DNA of 64,000 bases from Dyadobacter jiangsuensis. Lineage in GTDB: Bacteria; Bacteroidota; Bacteroidia; Cytophagales; Spirosomataceae. Under the pieces are notes generated by a model. It made no database searches. It saw nothing but the letters and a program-made list of their open reading frames with translations, and had not been told where the DNA came from. Positions 33,215-41,925 of the stretch are shown here, piece by piece. The stretch lies in assembly GCF_003014695.1 (NCBI RefSeq), contig NZ_PYAS01000003.1, positions 372,001 through 436,000 on the forward strand, given 5' to 3'. The position numbers were made by a program, and so were the translations under genes. Each line of letters starts with the position of its first letter. Position 1 is the first letter of the stretch.

Positions 33215-34993
33215 TTAGTTGTATCCCGGATTTTGTTTCAGCAATGGCGCCCCGTTCATCACACTCATGTCGATCTGATATTGCGGGATCGGGAAGTAGT
33301 TGTTCTTGCCGTCGAGGTATTTGCCGCCGGCGAGGTCGGTAGTGATCTTGGACTCGTAGCCGAAATAGGCGTTAATGGCCGCATTAGCTTTGCTCCAACG
33401 CACGAGGTCGAAAAAGCGGTGGCCTTCCATGGCCAGCTCAATGCCGCGTTCGTAGTAGATCGCATCGAGTACGCCGTCCTTGCCTTTGGCCGCCAATGTG
33501 CCGGCGGGGTAGGGCTTGATCACGTAGTTTGCAGCAGGCGTACCCGAGAAGCCGCCCAATGGGTTGGAATCGTTGGTGTACTTGTACAGCCAGCCTGTTT
33601 TGTCCGCAGCCCGGCTTCTCACTTTGTTTACATACTCCTCCGCTTTGGCCAGGCTTCCGCCATTGGCTTCCGCTTCGGCTGCCAGCAGCAGCACATCGGC
33701 AAAGCGGATCACCAGCACGTTGATCGCGTTACCGGGCGCCCACGAGCTGAGATCGGCGTAGAGGTCCTGTGTTTTTTGCCGGTGAATGTTCTTTTTAGGG
33801 GCATAGGGGCCGCCATAAGGCTGATCTCGCACCCAGTTCATGCCCGGGTAAATACCCCAGTCGTGGTAAGGAATGCCGCGGCGGCCGACGGTCCAGTCGA
33901 GGCGGGGATCGAGGTTGCCGGCGTCGGGCGTGAATGCCGTGGCCGAGGCAAGGCCCATGTCGTTTTTAACGGCGTGACCGTTGAAATCAGTCAGGTAAGG
34001 CAGCCCGCTGGCATCGGTGCGGTACATATTCACGAGCATTTGGGTAGGCTGGAAAAACCCGCAGCAGCTGAACGGCGCGCCCGTTCCGTATGGGAAGTTG
34101 AGCATACCGCCCTGATTGGCATTGGTAATATCGAGCGTCCCGTCGTTGGCTACCATTTGTATCGCAAATACCGATTCCGCATTGTTTTTCGTGGCGGCGT
34201 CGAAGTTATCCTTGAAAGAAACGAGGTCGTATTTTAAACCATTGGTAGTCACGCCATTGTTAATCACGTCGGTAAAAACCTTTACAGCGTCCGCATATTT
34301 TTTCTGATACAAATAGGTTTTGCCCAAATAGGCGCCCGCTGCCCATTTGTTGGCCCTTCCTACCAGCGTTTGCGTGGCCGGTAGCTGCTCATAGGCCGCT
34401 TTGAAATCCGCTTCGATCAACGGCCAGATGTCCTTATCGTTGGGCTGGTTGAAATCCGTGGTGGTTTCGTCGATCCAGGGCACCATATTCCACATTTTCT
34501 TCAATTCGAAATAGTAATGTGCGCGAAGGAAACGTGCCTGAGCTTCGATATTCGCCTTGTTTTCGGCCGAAACGTCGGTGGCCAGCCCGAGCACTTTCAG
34601 CACGGTGTTCGATCGGGAAACGCCTTCGTACAATGCCTTCCATTTGCTGTTGAAAAAACCGTTATCAGCCCCGGTACTGAACGTGGCGATGGCGCTGATG
34701 GGCGTCTGGTCGCCGCCGTCGCTGCCTTTGTGCGCATCGCCGCCGGGAATGGCGCCGTACACCCAGTTGTCGGGCGGAGATTCCCAGCCGCTGCCGCCGG
34801 TGAAGTCGCCCTGGCCGTCGAGCGCGGCATAGGCGCCCGTGAGCAGGCCGTCGATGCCCTTCGCGTTGGCGAGCACGTCATCGCCTAATGCACCTTGCAC
34901 AGGTTTGTCCAGGAAGTCGTCCTGGCAGGCCTGCAACATTGTCAAACCGCCGATCCAGCAAAGAGCGGCTATATATTTCATGAACTTCTTCAT
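33215..34993 (-). CDS. SusD-family glycan-binding lipoprotein (third locus)
   Basis: A 592-residue surface lipoprotein. Its signal peptide ends in GLTMLQAC (Cys about 23), then QDDFLDKPVQGALGDDVLANAKG. SusD landmarks are RFLRAHYYFELKKMW, FADVLLLAAEAEANGGSLAKAEEYVNKVRSRA broken over the TPR region, and ERGIELAMEGHRFFDLVRW. It starts 22 bp after the SusC stop. It belongs to the sigma/FecR/SusC/SusD cassette on the minus strand. Substrate unknown; no enzyme lies next to it. Confidence 0.94.
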   Translation of the reverse strand: MKKFMKYIAALCWIGGLTMLQACQDDFLDKPVQGALGDDVLANAKGIDGLLTGAYAALDGQGDFTGGSGWESPPDNWVYGAIPGGDAHKGSDGGDQTPISAIATFSTGADNGFFNSKWKALYEGVSRSNTVLKVLGLATDVSAENKANIEAQARFLRAHYYFELKKMWNMVPWIDETTTDFNQPNDKDIWPLIEADFKAAYEQLPATQTLVGRANKWAAGAYLGKTYLYQKKYADAVKVFTDVINNGVTTNGLKYDLVSFKDNFDAATKNNAESVFAIQMVANDGTLDITNANQGGMLNFPYGTGAPFSCCGFFQPTQMLVNMYRTDASGLPYLTDFNGHAVKNDMGLASATAFTPDAGNLDPRLDWTVGRRGIPYHDWGIYPGMNWVRDQPYGGPYAPKKNIHRQKTQDLYADLSSWAPGNAINVLVIRFADVLLLAAEAEANGGSLAKAEEYVNKVRSRAADKTGWLYKYTNDSNPLGGFSGTPAANYVIKPYPAGTLAAKGKDGVLDAIYYERGIELAMEGHRFFDLVRWSKANAAINAYFGYESKITTDLAGGKYLDGKNNYFPIPQYQIDMSVMNGAPLLKQNPGYN

Positions 34994-35014
34994 ATCGCGT
35001 TGCTTGGAGATGGG

Positions 35015-38000
35015 TTAAAAAGTAAGGTTCAGGCCGACGGTGTACTGGCGTGACGACGGGTAGGAGCCCTCGTCGATGCCGAACACGGTAGGGTTGCCGC
35101 TCGCATTCCGGCTTACTTCCGGGTCAAGTCCTGAATAACCGGTGATGGTGAACAGGTTGGTCGCTTGCAGGTACACCCGGAATTGCTGTGCGCGGATCTT
35201 CTTCATCAATGGGGCAGGGAATGTATACCCGATTTGCAGGTTCTTCGCGCGCAGGTAGGAGCCGTCCTCCACGAAATAGGAGTTGGGTACATTAATGGTG
35301 CTGAACGAGCTGGAATTCTCCTGGATCGGTGCTTTGGCATTGTGGTTTTCCGGTGTCCAGGAATCGTAAAGCGCGGTTTTGCTCTTGGCGCCCGAGCGCG
35401 ATGAGTTGAAGTCGCTCCACCAGAGTGTCTGGTTCCAGAGCTGGTTACCCTGCACGCCATACAGGAAAAGGCTGAAATCGAAGCTCTTGTATGTTAGACC
35501 GATATTCAGGCCATAACTGAAATCGGGATTCGGGTTGCCGAGCATCTGGCGGTCGGCCGCGGTGATCTGGCCATCGCCATTGATATTCTCATACCGGAAC
35601 CGTCCCACCGAGGCGCCGTCCTGGTACACGGCATTCGGGTCGCCGGTTTGCTTTACTGCTTCCGCATTGGCCGTTGCGATCTCTTCCTGAGAGTTCCAGA
35701 AGCCTATTACCTTATAGCCGAAGAACTGGCCGATGGAATTGCCCACGCGGTTGCGCACAATAGAGGCGCCGTCGAAACCGCGGCCTTCAAGATCGAAATA
35801 ATTGGTGCTGTTGGTGACCTTTTTGATTTTGTTGTTGTAGGTCGTCAAAGTCAGTGTCGCATTCAGTTTCAGGTCGCTAGTCAGGTCGAATTTGGAATCG
35901 ATTTGCAGGTCGATACCCCTGTTTTTCATCTGGCCGATATTCACATACGGTACCGAGCCGCCGCCCGCTGTACCGATCAACGCCGGGTTGAAGAGCAGGT
36001 CCTTGATCTCCTTCACATAGTAATCCGCGATCACATCCAGCCTGCCTTTGAAGAAAGTAGCGTCGATACCGACATTGGTACTGATGTTTTTCTCCCAAAC
36101 TGCATTCGGGTTGCCTATCTGGCTTTTTTCAAAACCCTCCAATGCACCCGAGCCGCTGGTACCGCCGAGGTCGTAGTAAGAGCTGCGGCGATTGGAGCTG
36201 TACGTGGTGAATGCATTACCCGAGGTTACGTTGATCTGGTTACCCATGATCCCGTAGTTGGCCCGGAGTTTCAAGTCGTCGATCCACGTGAGGTTGCGCA
36301 TGAAATCCTCGCGGGAAATACGCCAGCCCGCGCTTACGGCCGGGAAGAGGCCATAACGCTCGTTGATGAATTTCGACGATCCGTCGCGGCGGAGGATGGC
36401 GCCGAAAAGGTATTTGTCATTATAAATGTAGTCGAGGCGGCCGATGAGCGAGTACAATGCATCGGCGGAACGGCTGCTTGAATTGCTGCGCGTGCCGGAG
36501 CCGGTGCCCAGGTTCATATAGTCAGGGTCAAAAGAGAAATAGCCCTGCGTGCTGCCGCCGACTTCGTAATATTTGCCGCTGTAAGCCTCGGTACCTGCCG
36601 CTACGGTCAGGTCGTGTTTGCCCATGGTTTTGTGGAAGGTCAGCAAATTGGTCCATGTCCAGTTAAAGCCCGAATAGGAGCCCTCTGAATAGGTATTGGT
36701 ATTGCTGTTCTCCTTGTTTTCGTAGGTAGGGAATGCAAATGAGCTCCATCTGCCGGAATAGTTCTCACCACCCATGCTGGTGCGGAAGGTGAAGTATTTG
36801 AACAGGTCGAATTCCGCGAAAATGTTACCGAAGAGGCGATTGTCCAGGCCCTTGTCGTAGCGGGTACGGTCGCGCATGGCCACGGGGTTGAACGCGTCGC
36901 CCATACCCGAGGCGCGGCTGCCCGCGTAGTTGCCCATGATGTCGTGCACAGGCACGATCGGCTGCATGCGGAAGGAGAATGCAATGGCCGAGCCGCCGTC
37001 CGACAGGCTGGATTTGGGGTTGTCGGAAATGGAATAGGCCAGGTTCTCGCCGATACGGACGTGCTTGCCGATGTTGTATTGGCTGTTCGACCGGAGCGTG
37101 TAGCGTTTCAGGTAGGTATTGGTCAATGCGCCCTGCTGGTTGAAATAATTCAATGAAAACAGGTAGTTGCCTTGGTCGCTGCCGCCGCTGAGCGAAATGT
37201 TGTGGCTGGTGGAAGGCGCGGGTTTGAATATCTCGTGAAACCAGTCGGTACCGGTTTTGTTGGCCTTGACAATCTGGTTAAAGGTATTGAAATCATCCAC
37301 CGAAGTGTAGTTCGGGTTCACATAATACAGGTCCGGGCTGGTGCGGGGATCGCCCTCCTTGGCTCCGGCAGGGAGAATGTAGTCGGGCAGGACGGGCGAA
37401 GTTCCATAGCCGTACTGGTCGTCGCCCACGGTGAGTCCCGAATTTTTCTGCACCTGGAATTTGAGCTGTGCCTGTTCCTGGGGCGTCAGGGTGTTCCATA
37501 CATTGCCTCCCGGGGGTGTCTGAACGCCAAACCAGGCGCTGTAATTGACTTTAACCTTATCCTTTCCTTTTTTGGTCGTAATGATAATCACCCCGTTGGC
37601 GGCTCTTGATCCGTAAATGGATGCGGAACCGGCATCTTTCAGTACCTGCATCGAGGCGATGTCGTTGGTGTTCAGGTCGGAAATGGAGGTGGTAGGCACA
37701 CCGTCGACCACGTACAGGGGCGAGTTGTTGCCGAATGTATTCAAACCGCGAATGCGTACCTGCGGCGTTTCACCCGGCTGGCCCGAACTGAGGATCGTTA
37801 CCCCCGAGGCGCGGCCCTGCAACTGGTTGGCCACCTGCCCGTCGGGTGTTTGTTTCAACTGCTCCACATCCACGACGGACACCGCACCGATCAAATCCTT
37901 TTTGCGCTGGGCACCGTAACCCGTCACAACGAGTTCGGTTAGTGTCGAAACGTCGGGCTTCAAGGCGACGTCCACGCTGGTACGCGCGCCCACCATCACT

Positions 38001-38575
38001 TCCTGTGCCACAAAACCGATAAAGCTGAATATCAGAATAGATTCATCGCCTGCGACATCGATCGTATAATTGCCGTCGACGTCTGTCATCGTACCTTCAT
38101 TGGTACCTTTCACACGGATCGCCACGGAAGGCAATGCTTCGCCTTTTTCATCTGTTACCTTGCCTTTCACCGGGCGGGCAACCGTTTGCGTTACCGGCAC
38201 GATTTCGCGCAGGATCTCGGTTTTCGGCCTTTCGGTGATCCCGATCATGTTGCCTACCTGCCTGAATTCCAGGCTAGTCTGCTTTTCGATCATTTTCAGG
38301 ATTGCCGGAACGGGCTGCCCCAATGCGTAAATGGTGATGTCGGGTGCTTTGCGCACCAGCTTTTCGTCGAAAGCAAATGTGAGACCGGTTTGTTGCTCGA
38401 TCTGCCTCAGGACTGTCTTTACCCGGGTTTGCCGCATATCCATGCTCACGTGCTGGGCCTCCGTAGGCCCGGCCATGAGCAAGGCGGTTGTCAGGACATT
38501 AATACCCAGTATTAGCGTAGAAATGCGCATACATTTTTTGAATAAGGGGAGCCCCTTATGGTAATAATTCACCAT
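35015..38575 (-). CDS. SusC-family TonB-dependent transporter with STN domain (third locus)
   Basis: An 1186-residue outer-membrane transporter. The N-terminal region has a long signal peptide (membrane stretch STLILGINVLTTALLMA), then an STN domain (about 45-115, VKTVLRQIEQQTGLTFAFDEKL), a CarboxypepD_reg-like domain (about 140-205, GKVTDEKGEALPSVAIRVKG), LTELVVTGYGAQ, the plug and the barrel ending VGLNLTF. ATG 38575 is preferred; an in-frame ATG at 38674 adds 33 residues without family similarity. The STN domain again goes with a sigma/FecR pair directly upstream, so this locus should be induced by its own substrate through trans-envelope signalling. Confidence 0.94.
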   Translation of the reverse strand: MVNYYHKGLPLFKKCMRISTLILGINVLTTALLMAGPTEAQHVSMDMRQTRVKTVLRQIEQQTGLTFAFDEKLVRKAPDITIYALGQPVPAILKMIEKQTSLEFRQVGNMIGITERPKTEILREIVPVTQTVARPVKGKVTDEKGEALPSVAIRVKGTNEGTMTDVDGNYTIDVAGDESILIFSFIGFVAQEVMVGARTSVDVALKPDVSTLTELVVTGYGAQRKKDLIGAVSVVDVEQLKQTPDGQVANQLQGRASGVTILSSGQPGETPQVRIRGLNTFGNNSPLYVVDGVPTTSISDLNTNDIASMQVLKDAGSASIYGSRAANGVIIITTKKGKDKVKVNYSAWFGVQTPPGGNVWNTLTPQEQAQLKFQVQKNSGLTVGDDQYGYGTSPVLPDYILPAGAKEGDPRTSPDLYYVNPNYTSVDDFNTFNQIVKANKTGTDWFHEIFKPAPSTSHNISLSGGSDQGNYLFSLNYFNQQGALTNTYLKRYTLRSNSQYNIGKHVRIGENLAYSISDNPKSSLSDGGSAIAFSFRMQPIVPVHDIMGNYAGSRASGMGDAFNPVAMRDRTRYDKGLDNRLFGNIFAEFDLFKYFTFRTSMGGENYSGRWSSFAFPTYENKENSNTNTYSEGSYSGFNWTWTNLLTFHKTMGKHDLTVAAGTEAYSGKYYEVGGSTQGYFSFDPDYMNLGTGSGTRSNSSSRSADALYSLIGRLDYIYNDKYLFGAILRRDGSSKFINERYGLFPAVSAGWRISREDFMRNLTWIDDLKLRANYGIMGNQINVTSGNAFTTYSSNRRSSYYDLGGTSGSGALEGFEKSQIGNPNAVWEKNISTNVGIDATFFKGRLDVIADYYVKEIKDLLFNPALIGTAGGGSVPYVNIGQMKNRGIDLQIDSKFDLTSDLKLNATLTLTTYNNKIKKVTNSTNYFDLEGRGFDGASIVRNRVGNSIGQFFGYKVIGFWNSQEEIATANAEAVKQTGDPNAVYQDGASVGRFRYENINGDGQITAADRQMLGNPNPDFSYGLNIGLTYKSFDFSLFLYGVQGNQLWNQTLWWSDFNSSRSGAKSKTALYDSWTPENHNAKAPIQENSSSFSTINVPNSYFVEDGSYLRAKNLQIGYTFPAPLMKKIRAQQFRVYLQATNLFTITGYSGLDPEVSRNASGNPTVFGIDEGSYPSSRQYTVGLNLTF

Positions 38576-38661
38576 ATTTGTCTGATGTTTAATGGTTAAG
38601 CTGTTAAACCGCGTCCACCCGCCATTCATGGTTCCAAGCATTGCCTGGCAGGGGACAACCG

Positions 38662-38692
38662 ATACCGGGGACATTCGCAGTGTTCCCGGTAT
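38662..38692. other. Hairpin in the fecR-susC spacer
   Basis: ATACCGGG (38662-38669) pairs with CCCGGTAT (38685-38692), with further ACA/TGT pairing inside the loop. It lies between fecR and susC of the third locus (38576-38739). It may be a leader hairpin or the end of the fecR transcript; no T run follows on the minus strand. A GCTGGCTT direct repeat lies closer to fecR. Confidence 0.4.
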
Positions 38693-38739
38693 TCACCAAG
38701 CCAGCCTTCCTGGAAAGCCAGCCCGTATTTTTGTTCTTC

Positions 38740-39711
38740 CTATCTGATTACTATCGTGCTGTCGTTTAGTTGTGAATAATTGAAATTCTTGGAGAAGCCC
38801 AGGACTTTCAGCACGTCGTTCATGGGCTGATCGTCGAGGGTTACCGATATTTTTTCGGTGGAAAGTCCCGGCTTTTCGACCACGATATGCTGGTTGTACT
38901 TTCTTTCCAATGCGTGCAGTACTTCCACCAGCAGTTCATCCTCAAACACCATCCGGTTGTCCTTCCAGGGCGCAATGGCCGGTTTGCTGATCTCGTTTAC
39001 CTGTATTTTCTGTGTTTTTTCGGGTACTACGGCCTGTTCGGCAGGCAGCAGCATAAGCGCAGGTTGCCCGGGTTTATCGCGCATCTGCACACCTACCTTG
39101 CCCGTCTTGACCGTTACCTTGATGTCCGGGTCGTTTTTGTAGGCTTTCACGTCGAATGAAGTGCCGAGTACGGTGATGTCCAGCGTTTTGGCGTGGACGA
39201 TAAAGGGCTTGGCCTTATCGTGCGCGATGTCGAAGAATGCCTGCCCTTCGCGCAGCACCACTTCACGGGTCTTCCCTTTGAAAACACCAGGGTAACTCAA
39301 TGTCGAACCTGCATTGAGCCAGATATGCGAGCCGTCGGGCAGGTTGACCCTGACGGTTTTGCCAAGCGGCGCAGTCACCAGCCTCACGTCGTTTGCAACC
39401 GGCTTGCGTTCGTTGGTCCAGAGCCAAAATCCGATCAGGACGATGGCCGCTGCGGCCGATGACCAGGTGGAGAGCCTTTGGACCCATCCGAACCTTTTCA
39501 CGGGTTTGTGCTGCTCCTGACGGCTCCGCAGATTGGCGTGCATCCGGTCGCGTACTTCAGTGGCGCTCTCGGCCACCGGGGTGGCGACGGTTTCCGGGCT
39601 CTGGTCGTCGGCAAGGCGGTCGTACCACTCGTGCAATAGCTGTTTTTCTTCTTCCGAAGCGGTCCCTTCGAAGAATTTCCTGGCAAGCAATCTGATATAT
39701 TCCTGTGTCAT
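38740..39711 (-). CDS. FecR-family anti-sigma factor (third locus)
   Basis: A 323-residue inner-membrane protein. The cytoplasmic N-terminal part (MTQEYIRLLARKFFEGTASE) precedes a membrane segment (SSAAAAIVLIGFWLW, about 85-99). The periplasmic FecR domain (about 110-215; VNLPDGSHIWLNAGSTLSYP, GQAFFDIAHDKAKPFIVHA) and the C-terminal DUF4974 region (about 250-320, MVFEDELLVEVLHALERKY) follow. ATG 39711 was preferred to one 10 codons upstream because MTQEYIR is a common FecR start. It should transmit the signal from the STN domain of the SusC to the sigma factor encoded upstream. Confidence 0.93.
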   Translation of the reverse strand: MTQEYIRLLARKFFEGTASEEEKQLLHEWYDRLADDQSPETVATPVAESATEVRDRMHANLRSRQEQHKPVKRFGWVQRLSTWSSAAAAIVLIGFWLWTNERKPVANDVRLVTAPLGKTVRVNLPDGSHIWLNAGSTLSYPGVFKGKTREVVLREGQAFFDIAHDKAKPFIVHAKTLDITVLGTSFDVKAYKNDPDIKVTVKTGKVGVQMRDKPGQPALMLLPAEQAVVPEKTQKIQVNEISKPAIAPWKDNRMVFEDELLVEVLHALERKYNQHIVVEKPGLSTEKISVTLDDQPMNDVLKVLGFSKNFNYSQLNDSTIVIR

Positions 39712-39789
39712 TGCAAAGCGGATTGACCCTTTGGAACACATAGAGGGGGGATTGGGGGAAAACCCCTTAGTGGGAAGGTAAGTTTTTTT

Positions 39790-39969
39790 GACCGCCGACG
39801 ACCGACCGCTGACCGCCGATCAGATTGTGGATTACTGACGATGGGCAGCCTGACCATGGACCATAGACCATAGACCATAGACCATAGACCATGTTTTTGG
39901 TCCAGGAATAGTCTTATCTGGGAATTACGAAGTTTGCCATCGGCTGTCGGCGGTCGGCTGTCGGCGGTC
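39790..39969. repeat. 31-bp inverted repeats flanking a heptamer tandem array
   Basis: The 31-bp arms 39790-39820 and 39939-39969 match in 27 of 31 positions as inverted copies. Between them lie six copies of a 7-bp unit, GACCAT(A/G), at 39852-39893. Each arm is itself built from repeats of ACCGCCGAC. The element fills most of the sigma-fecR spacer (39712-39982). It looks like a small non-coding repeat element, perhaps of REP or MITE type. No transposase is present. Confidence 0.7.
39852..39893. repeat. Heptanucleotide tandem repeat, six copies
   Basis: Six adjacent 7-bp units: GACCATG, four times GACCATA, then GACCATG. The array is non-coding and lies between the sigma and fecR genes. Copy number could vary by slippage, which would change the length of the spacer but not a reading frame. 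Confidence 0.9.
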
Positions 39970-39982
39970 GGGCCGCAGGCCC

Positions 39983-40546
39983 TTACAGCAACAGCGCCAC
40001 CACATTACTCAAACTCGCCCTTACAATCTTCAATGCCTTGGTCAGATGTGCTTCGGCGGTTTTGGGGGAGATGTTCAGCTCTTCGCAGACGTCGGGCAGG
40101 GAGCGGTCGTGTAATTTGTTGTACTGGAAAACGAGCCTGCATTTTTCGGGCAGGCGGTTGGTGAGATTGGTGATGATTTCGAGCAGCAGGCGGTTTTCGA
40201 TCTCCTGATCCATCGATACCGATGGTGTAGCCTCGCGCCGGATCGATTGTTCGATTTCGTCGGCCTGTTTGGATTTGGCCAAATACCGGTATACTTCGTA
40301 GCGAAGCATCGCCGCCAGGTATGGCCGCAACGATTGTATCTCAAGTGTTTCCCGCTTGATCCACAAGAGCATGAATGTGTCCTGGGTGATTTCTTCTGCC
40401 ACAGCCGCCGACTTAACCATCCGGTGGGCCATGTAATAGAGCTTATCCCAATACCGGGAGTAAATTTCATCGAATGCCCGTTCCTCACCCTCTCTCAGCA
40501 ACGCCGTGAGCTGGTCGTCAGTTAAGGAGGGAGGCAGGGTTCTCAT
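39983..40546 (-). CDS. ECF RNA polymerase sigma-70 factor (third locus)
   Basis: A 187-residue ECF sigma factor. Region 2 is at about residues 15-85 (AFDEIYSRYWDKLYYMAHRM, EEITQDTFMLLW) and region 4 at about 120-180 (LPEKCRLVFQYNKLHDRSLPDV, then ISPKTAEAHLTKALK). It is the first gene of the minus-strand cassette. TATATTTG at 40579-40586, a -7 element, is 32 bp before the ATG, so the sigma gene itself is likely read by the housekeeping sigma factor. The GGGCC-gca-GGCCC inverted repeat at 39970-39982 touches its stop codon. Confidence 0.93.
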   Translation of the reverse strand: MRTLPPSLTDDQLTALLREGEERAFDEIYSRYWDKLYYMAHRMVKSAAVAEEITQDTFMLLWIKRETLEIQSLRPYLAAMLRYEVYRYLAKSKQADEIEQSIRREATPSVSMDQEIENRLLLEIITNLTNRLPEKCRLVFQYNKLHDRSLPDVCEELNISPKTAEAHLTKALKIVRASLSNVVALLL

Positions 40547-40578
40547 GGCAGGTTAGCAGCAAACCAGTTGTTGTTAAC

Positions 40579-40586
40579 CAAATATA
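40579..40586 (-). promoter_or_regulatory. Predicted -7 element of the sigma gene
   Basis: On the minus strand TATATTTG fits TAnnTTTG and stands 32 bp before the ATG. No good TTTG -33 partner is seen 19-21 bp upstream. Confidence 0.5.
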
Positions 40587-40685
40587 TGCATTTATAGATT
40601 CATAATATTGCTCGATCCTCTAAAAATGCAGAATTAAAACTATGAAATTGGGGTAAAAATGGGTATTGGAGTTCTTAAATTGTAG

Positions 40686-40713
40686 AATTTCAACATTTTA
40701 TTCTGTTGAAATT
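40686..40713 (-). terminator. AT-rich hairpin at the end of the serine hydrolase gene
   Basis: AATTTCAACA (40686-40695) and TGTTGAAATT (40704-40713) form a perfect 10-bp stem with an 8-nt loop; the stem overlaps the stop codon of the minus-strand gene. It is AT-rich and lacks a T run, so a terminator role is only moderately likely. Confidence 0.45.
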
Positions 40714-41896
40714 ATTTTGTCAGTAAAGGCGTCAATGCAGTCGCCAGCTTGGGATGAAAAAGTACGTTTCCACCATTGTCGCTATTGGTAAGCATGACAA
40801 AACCTGATTTTCGCTGCACGGAGCCCATCGTGAGGGAGCGGAAGCCGGACTGGCCGCCTGAATGTAAGATGACATCGCCGGTTTTGCGTTGCTGTATGGC
40901 CCAGCCCAACGCCCAGGCATCGGCACCGTCGATCTTTTCACCCTCTTTCAGCTTAACCTGCGGCGTTAGCATTTCATCGTGGTTTCTTTGATTCAGCCGG
41001 TAGGCATCAGCCGGTTTGGGATCCAATACTTCGATGAGAAATTTAGCATAATCGACCGATGTTGTATGCAGCCCGCCCATGGCCGCGTACCGGGCCGCAT
41101 CGGTAGCTTTGGGCTGACTTTTGGCCAGGGCCTTGCCGGTTACGTCGTGCGGGTGCGCTGCGCGGCGCGCGAGGTCGGCATTCCAGACGTACCCGCTCGC
41201 TTTCATGCCGAATGGAACTAGCAAATTACTTTTGAGAAACGCATCGATATCCGTCGCGCAGATTTTTACGCCTGCCTCGTACTCACCACAATCGTTCGGG
41301 TTTTCATGGCCCGCCACCCGCGATACTATCGATTGCAGGTACCAATATCCTTCGCCCGAATAGTCGAATTGAGAGCCTGGCTGAAAGTGGATTTTCAATG
41401 GCTCGTCGCCCGAGCGGATATTCTGAAAGCCCGTAGTATGCGATAGCACGTGGCGCGCCGTAATGGAGCCGAACCGCGGGTCCGCATCGGGGAGGGGCGA
41501 GGGCGCGTAGCGGTCAAGGGGCGTATCGAGGCCGATAACCCCTTTTTCGCATTGTTTCAAAACCGCATAGGCGAACACCGTCTTGCTCACCGATGCGGCC
41601 TCGAATGCCGTGTGCTCGTCAACGGGTTCGCGCGAGGTGGTGTCTTTCACGCCAAACGCTTTCTGCCACCGCAATTTCCCGTCTTGGACCAGGGCAATCG
41701 AAAGGCCCGGAACCGCCGCTTCGCGCATGAGCTGCGGAATCAGTTTGGTAAGAGCGGCTATGAGCTCCTCTCCGTCGCCAACCGCTTGCAGGGTAGCTGC
41801 TTCCGCTTTTTGGGGAGTCATGCTCATATAGTTAGCTAACCAGGCGGAGAGGACGGTCTGTCCGCTTCCGTACAAAAATGCGCGACGATCCATCAT
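40712..41896 (-). CDS. Serine hydrolase of the beta-lactamase / class C penicillin-binding fold
   Basis: A 394-residue secreted or periplasmic serine hydrolase with an N-terminal signal (MDRRAFLYGSGQTVLSAWLA, twin-arginine-like RRAF). The nucleophile motif SVSK is at 102-105 (SxxK). The second motif is YSGEGY, where class C enzymes have YxN, and the third is HSGG in place of KTG. The latter two changes are usual for esterase or peptidase members rather than true AmpC beta-lactamases. It stands alone, 30 bp from the next gene on the same strand. The substrate is unknown; an antibiotic-resistance role is not supported. Confidence 0.88.
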   Translation of the reverse strand: MMDRRAFLYGSGQTVLSAWLANYMSMTPQKAEAATLQAVGDGEELIAALTKLIPQLMREAAVPGLSIALVQDGKLRWQKAFGVKDTTSREPVDEHTAFEAASVSKTVFAYAVLKQCEKGVIGLDTPLDRYAPSPLPDADPRFGSITARHVLSHTTGFQNIRSGDEPLKIHFQPGSQFDYSGEGYWYLQSIVSRVAGHENPNDCGEYEAGVKICATDIDAFLKSNLLVPFGMKASGYVWNADLARRAAHPHDVTGKALAKSQPKATDAARYAAMGGLHTTSVDYAKFLIEVLDPKPADAYRLNQRNHDEMLTPQVKLKEGEKIDGADAWALGWAIQQRKTGDVILHSGGQSGFRSLTMGSVQRKSGFVMLTNSDNGGNVLFHPKLATALTPLLTK

Positions 41897-41925
41897 GCAA
41901 TCCGGGTGAAATTGGGTGGCAGCTT

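Noticed and set aside
33134..34237. Long open frame of 367 codons on the plus strand
   Set aside because: It lies wholly antisense to the clear SusD gene at 33215-34993, has no recognisable domain and an Arg/His/Val-rich composition typical of shadow frames in this GC range.
39852..39893. CRISPR-like repeat array
   Set aside because: The units are only 7 bp, directly adjacent without spacers, and there are no cas genes.
40712..41896. Possible antibiotic-resistance beta-lactamase
   Set aside because: It has SxxK, but the YxN and KTG motifs of true class C beta-lactamases are replaced by YSG and HSG, which fits esterase or peptidase relatives.
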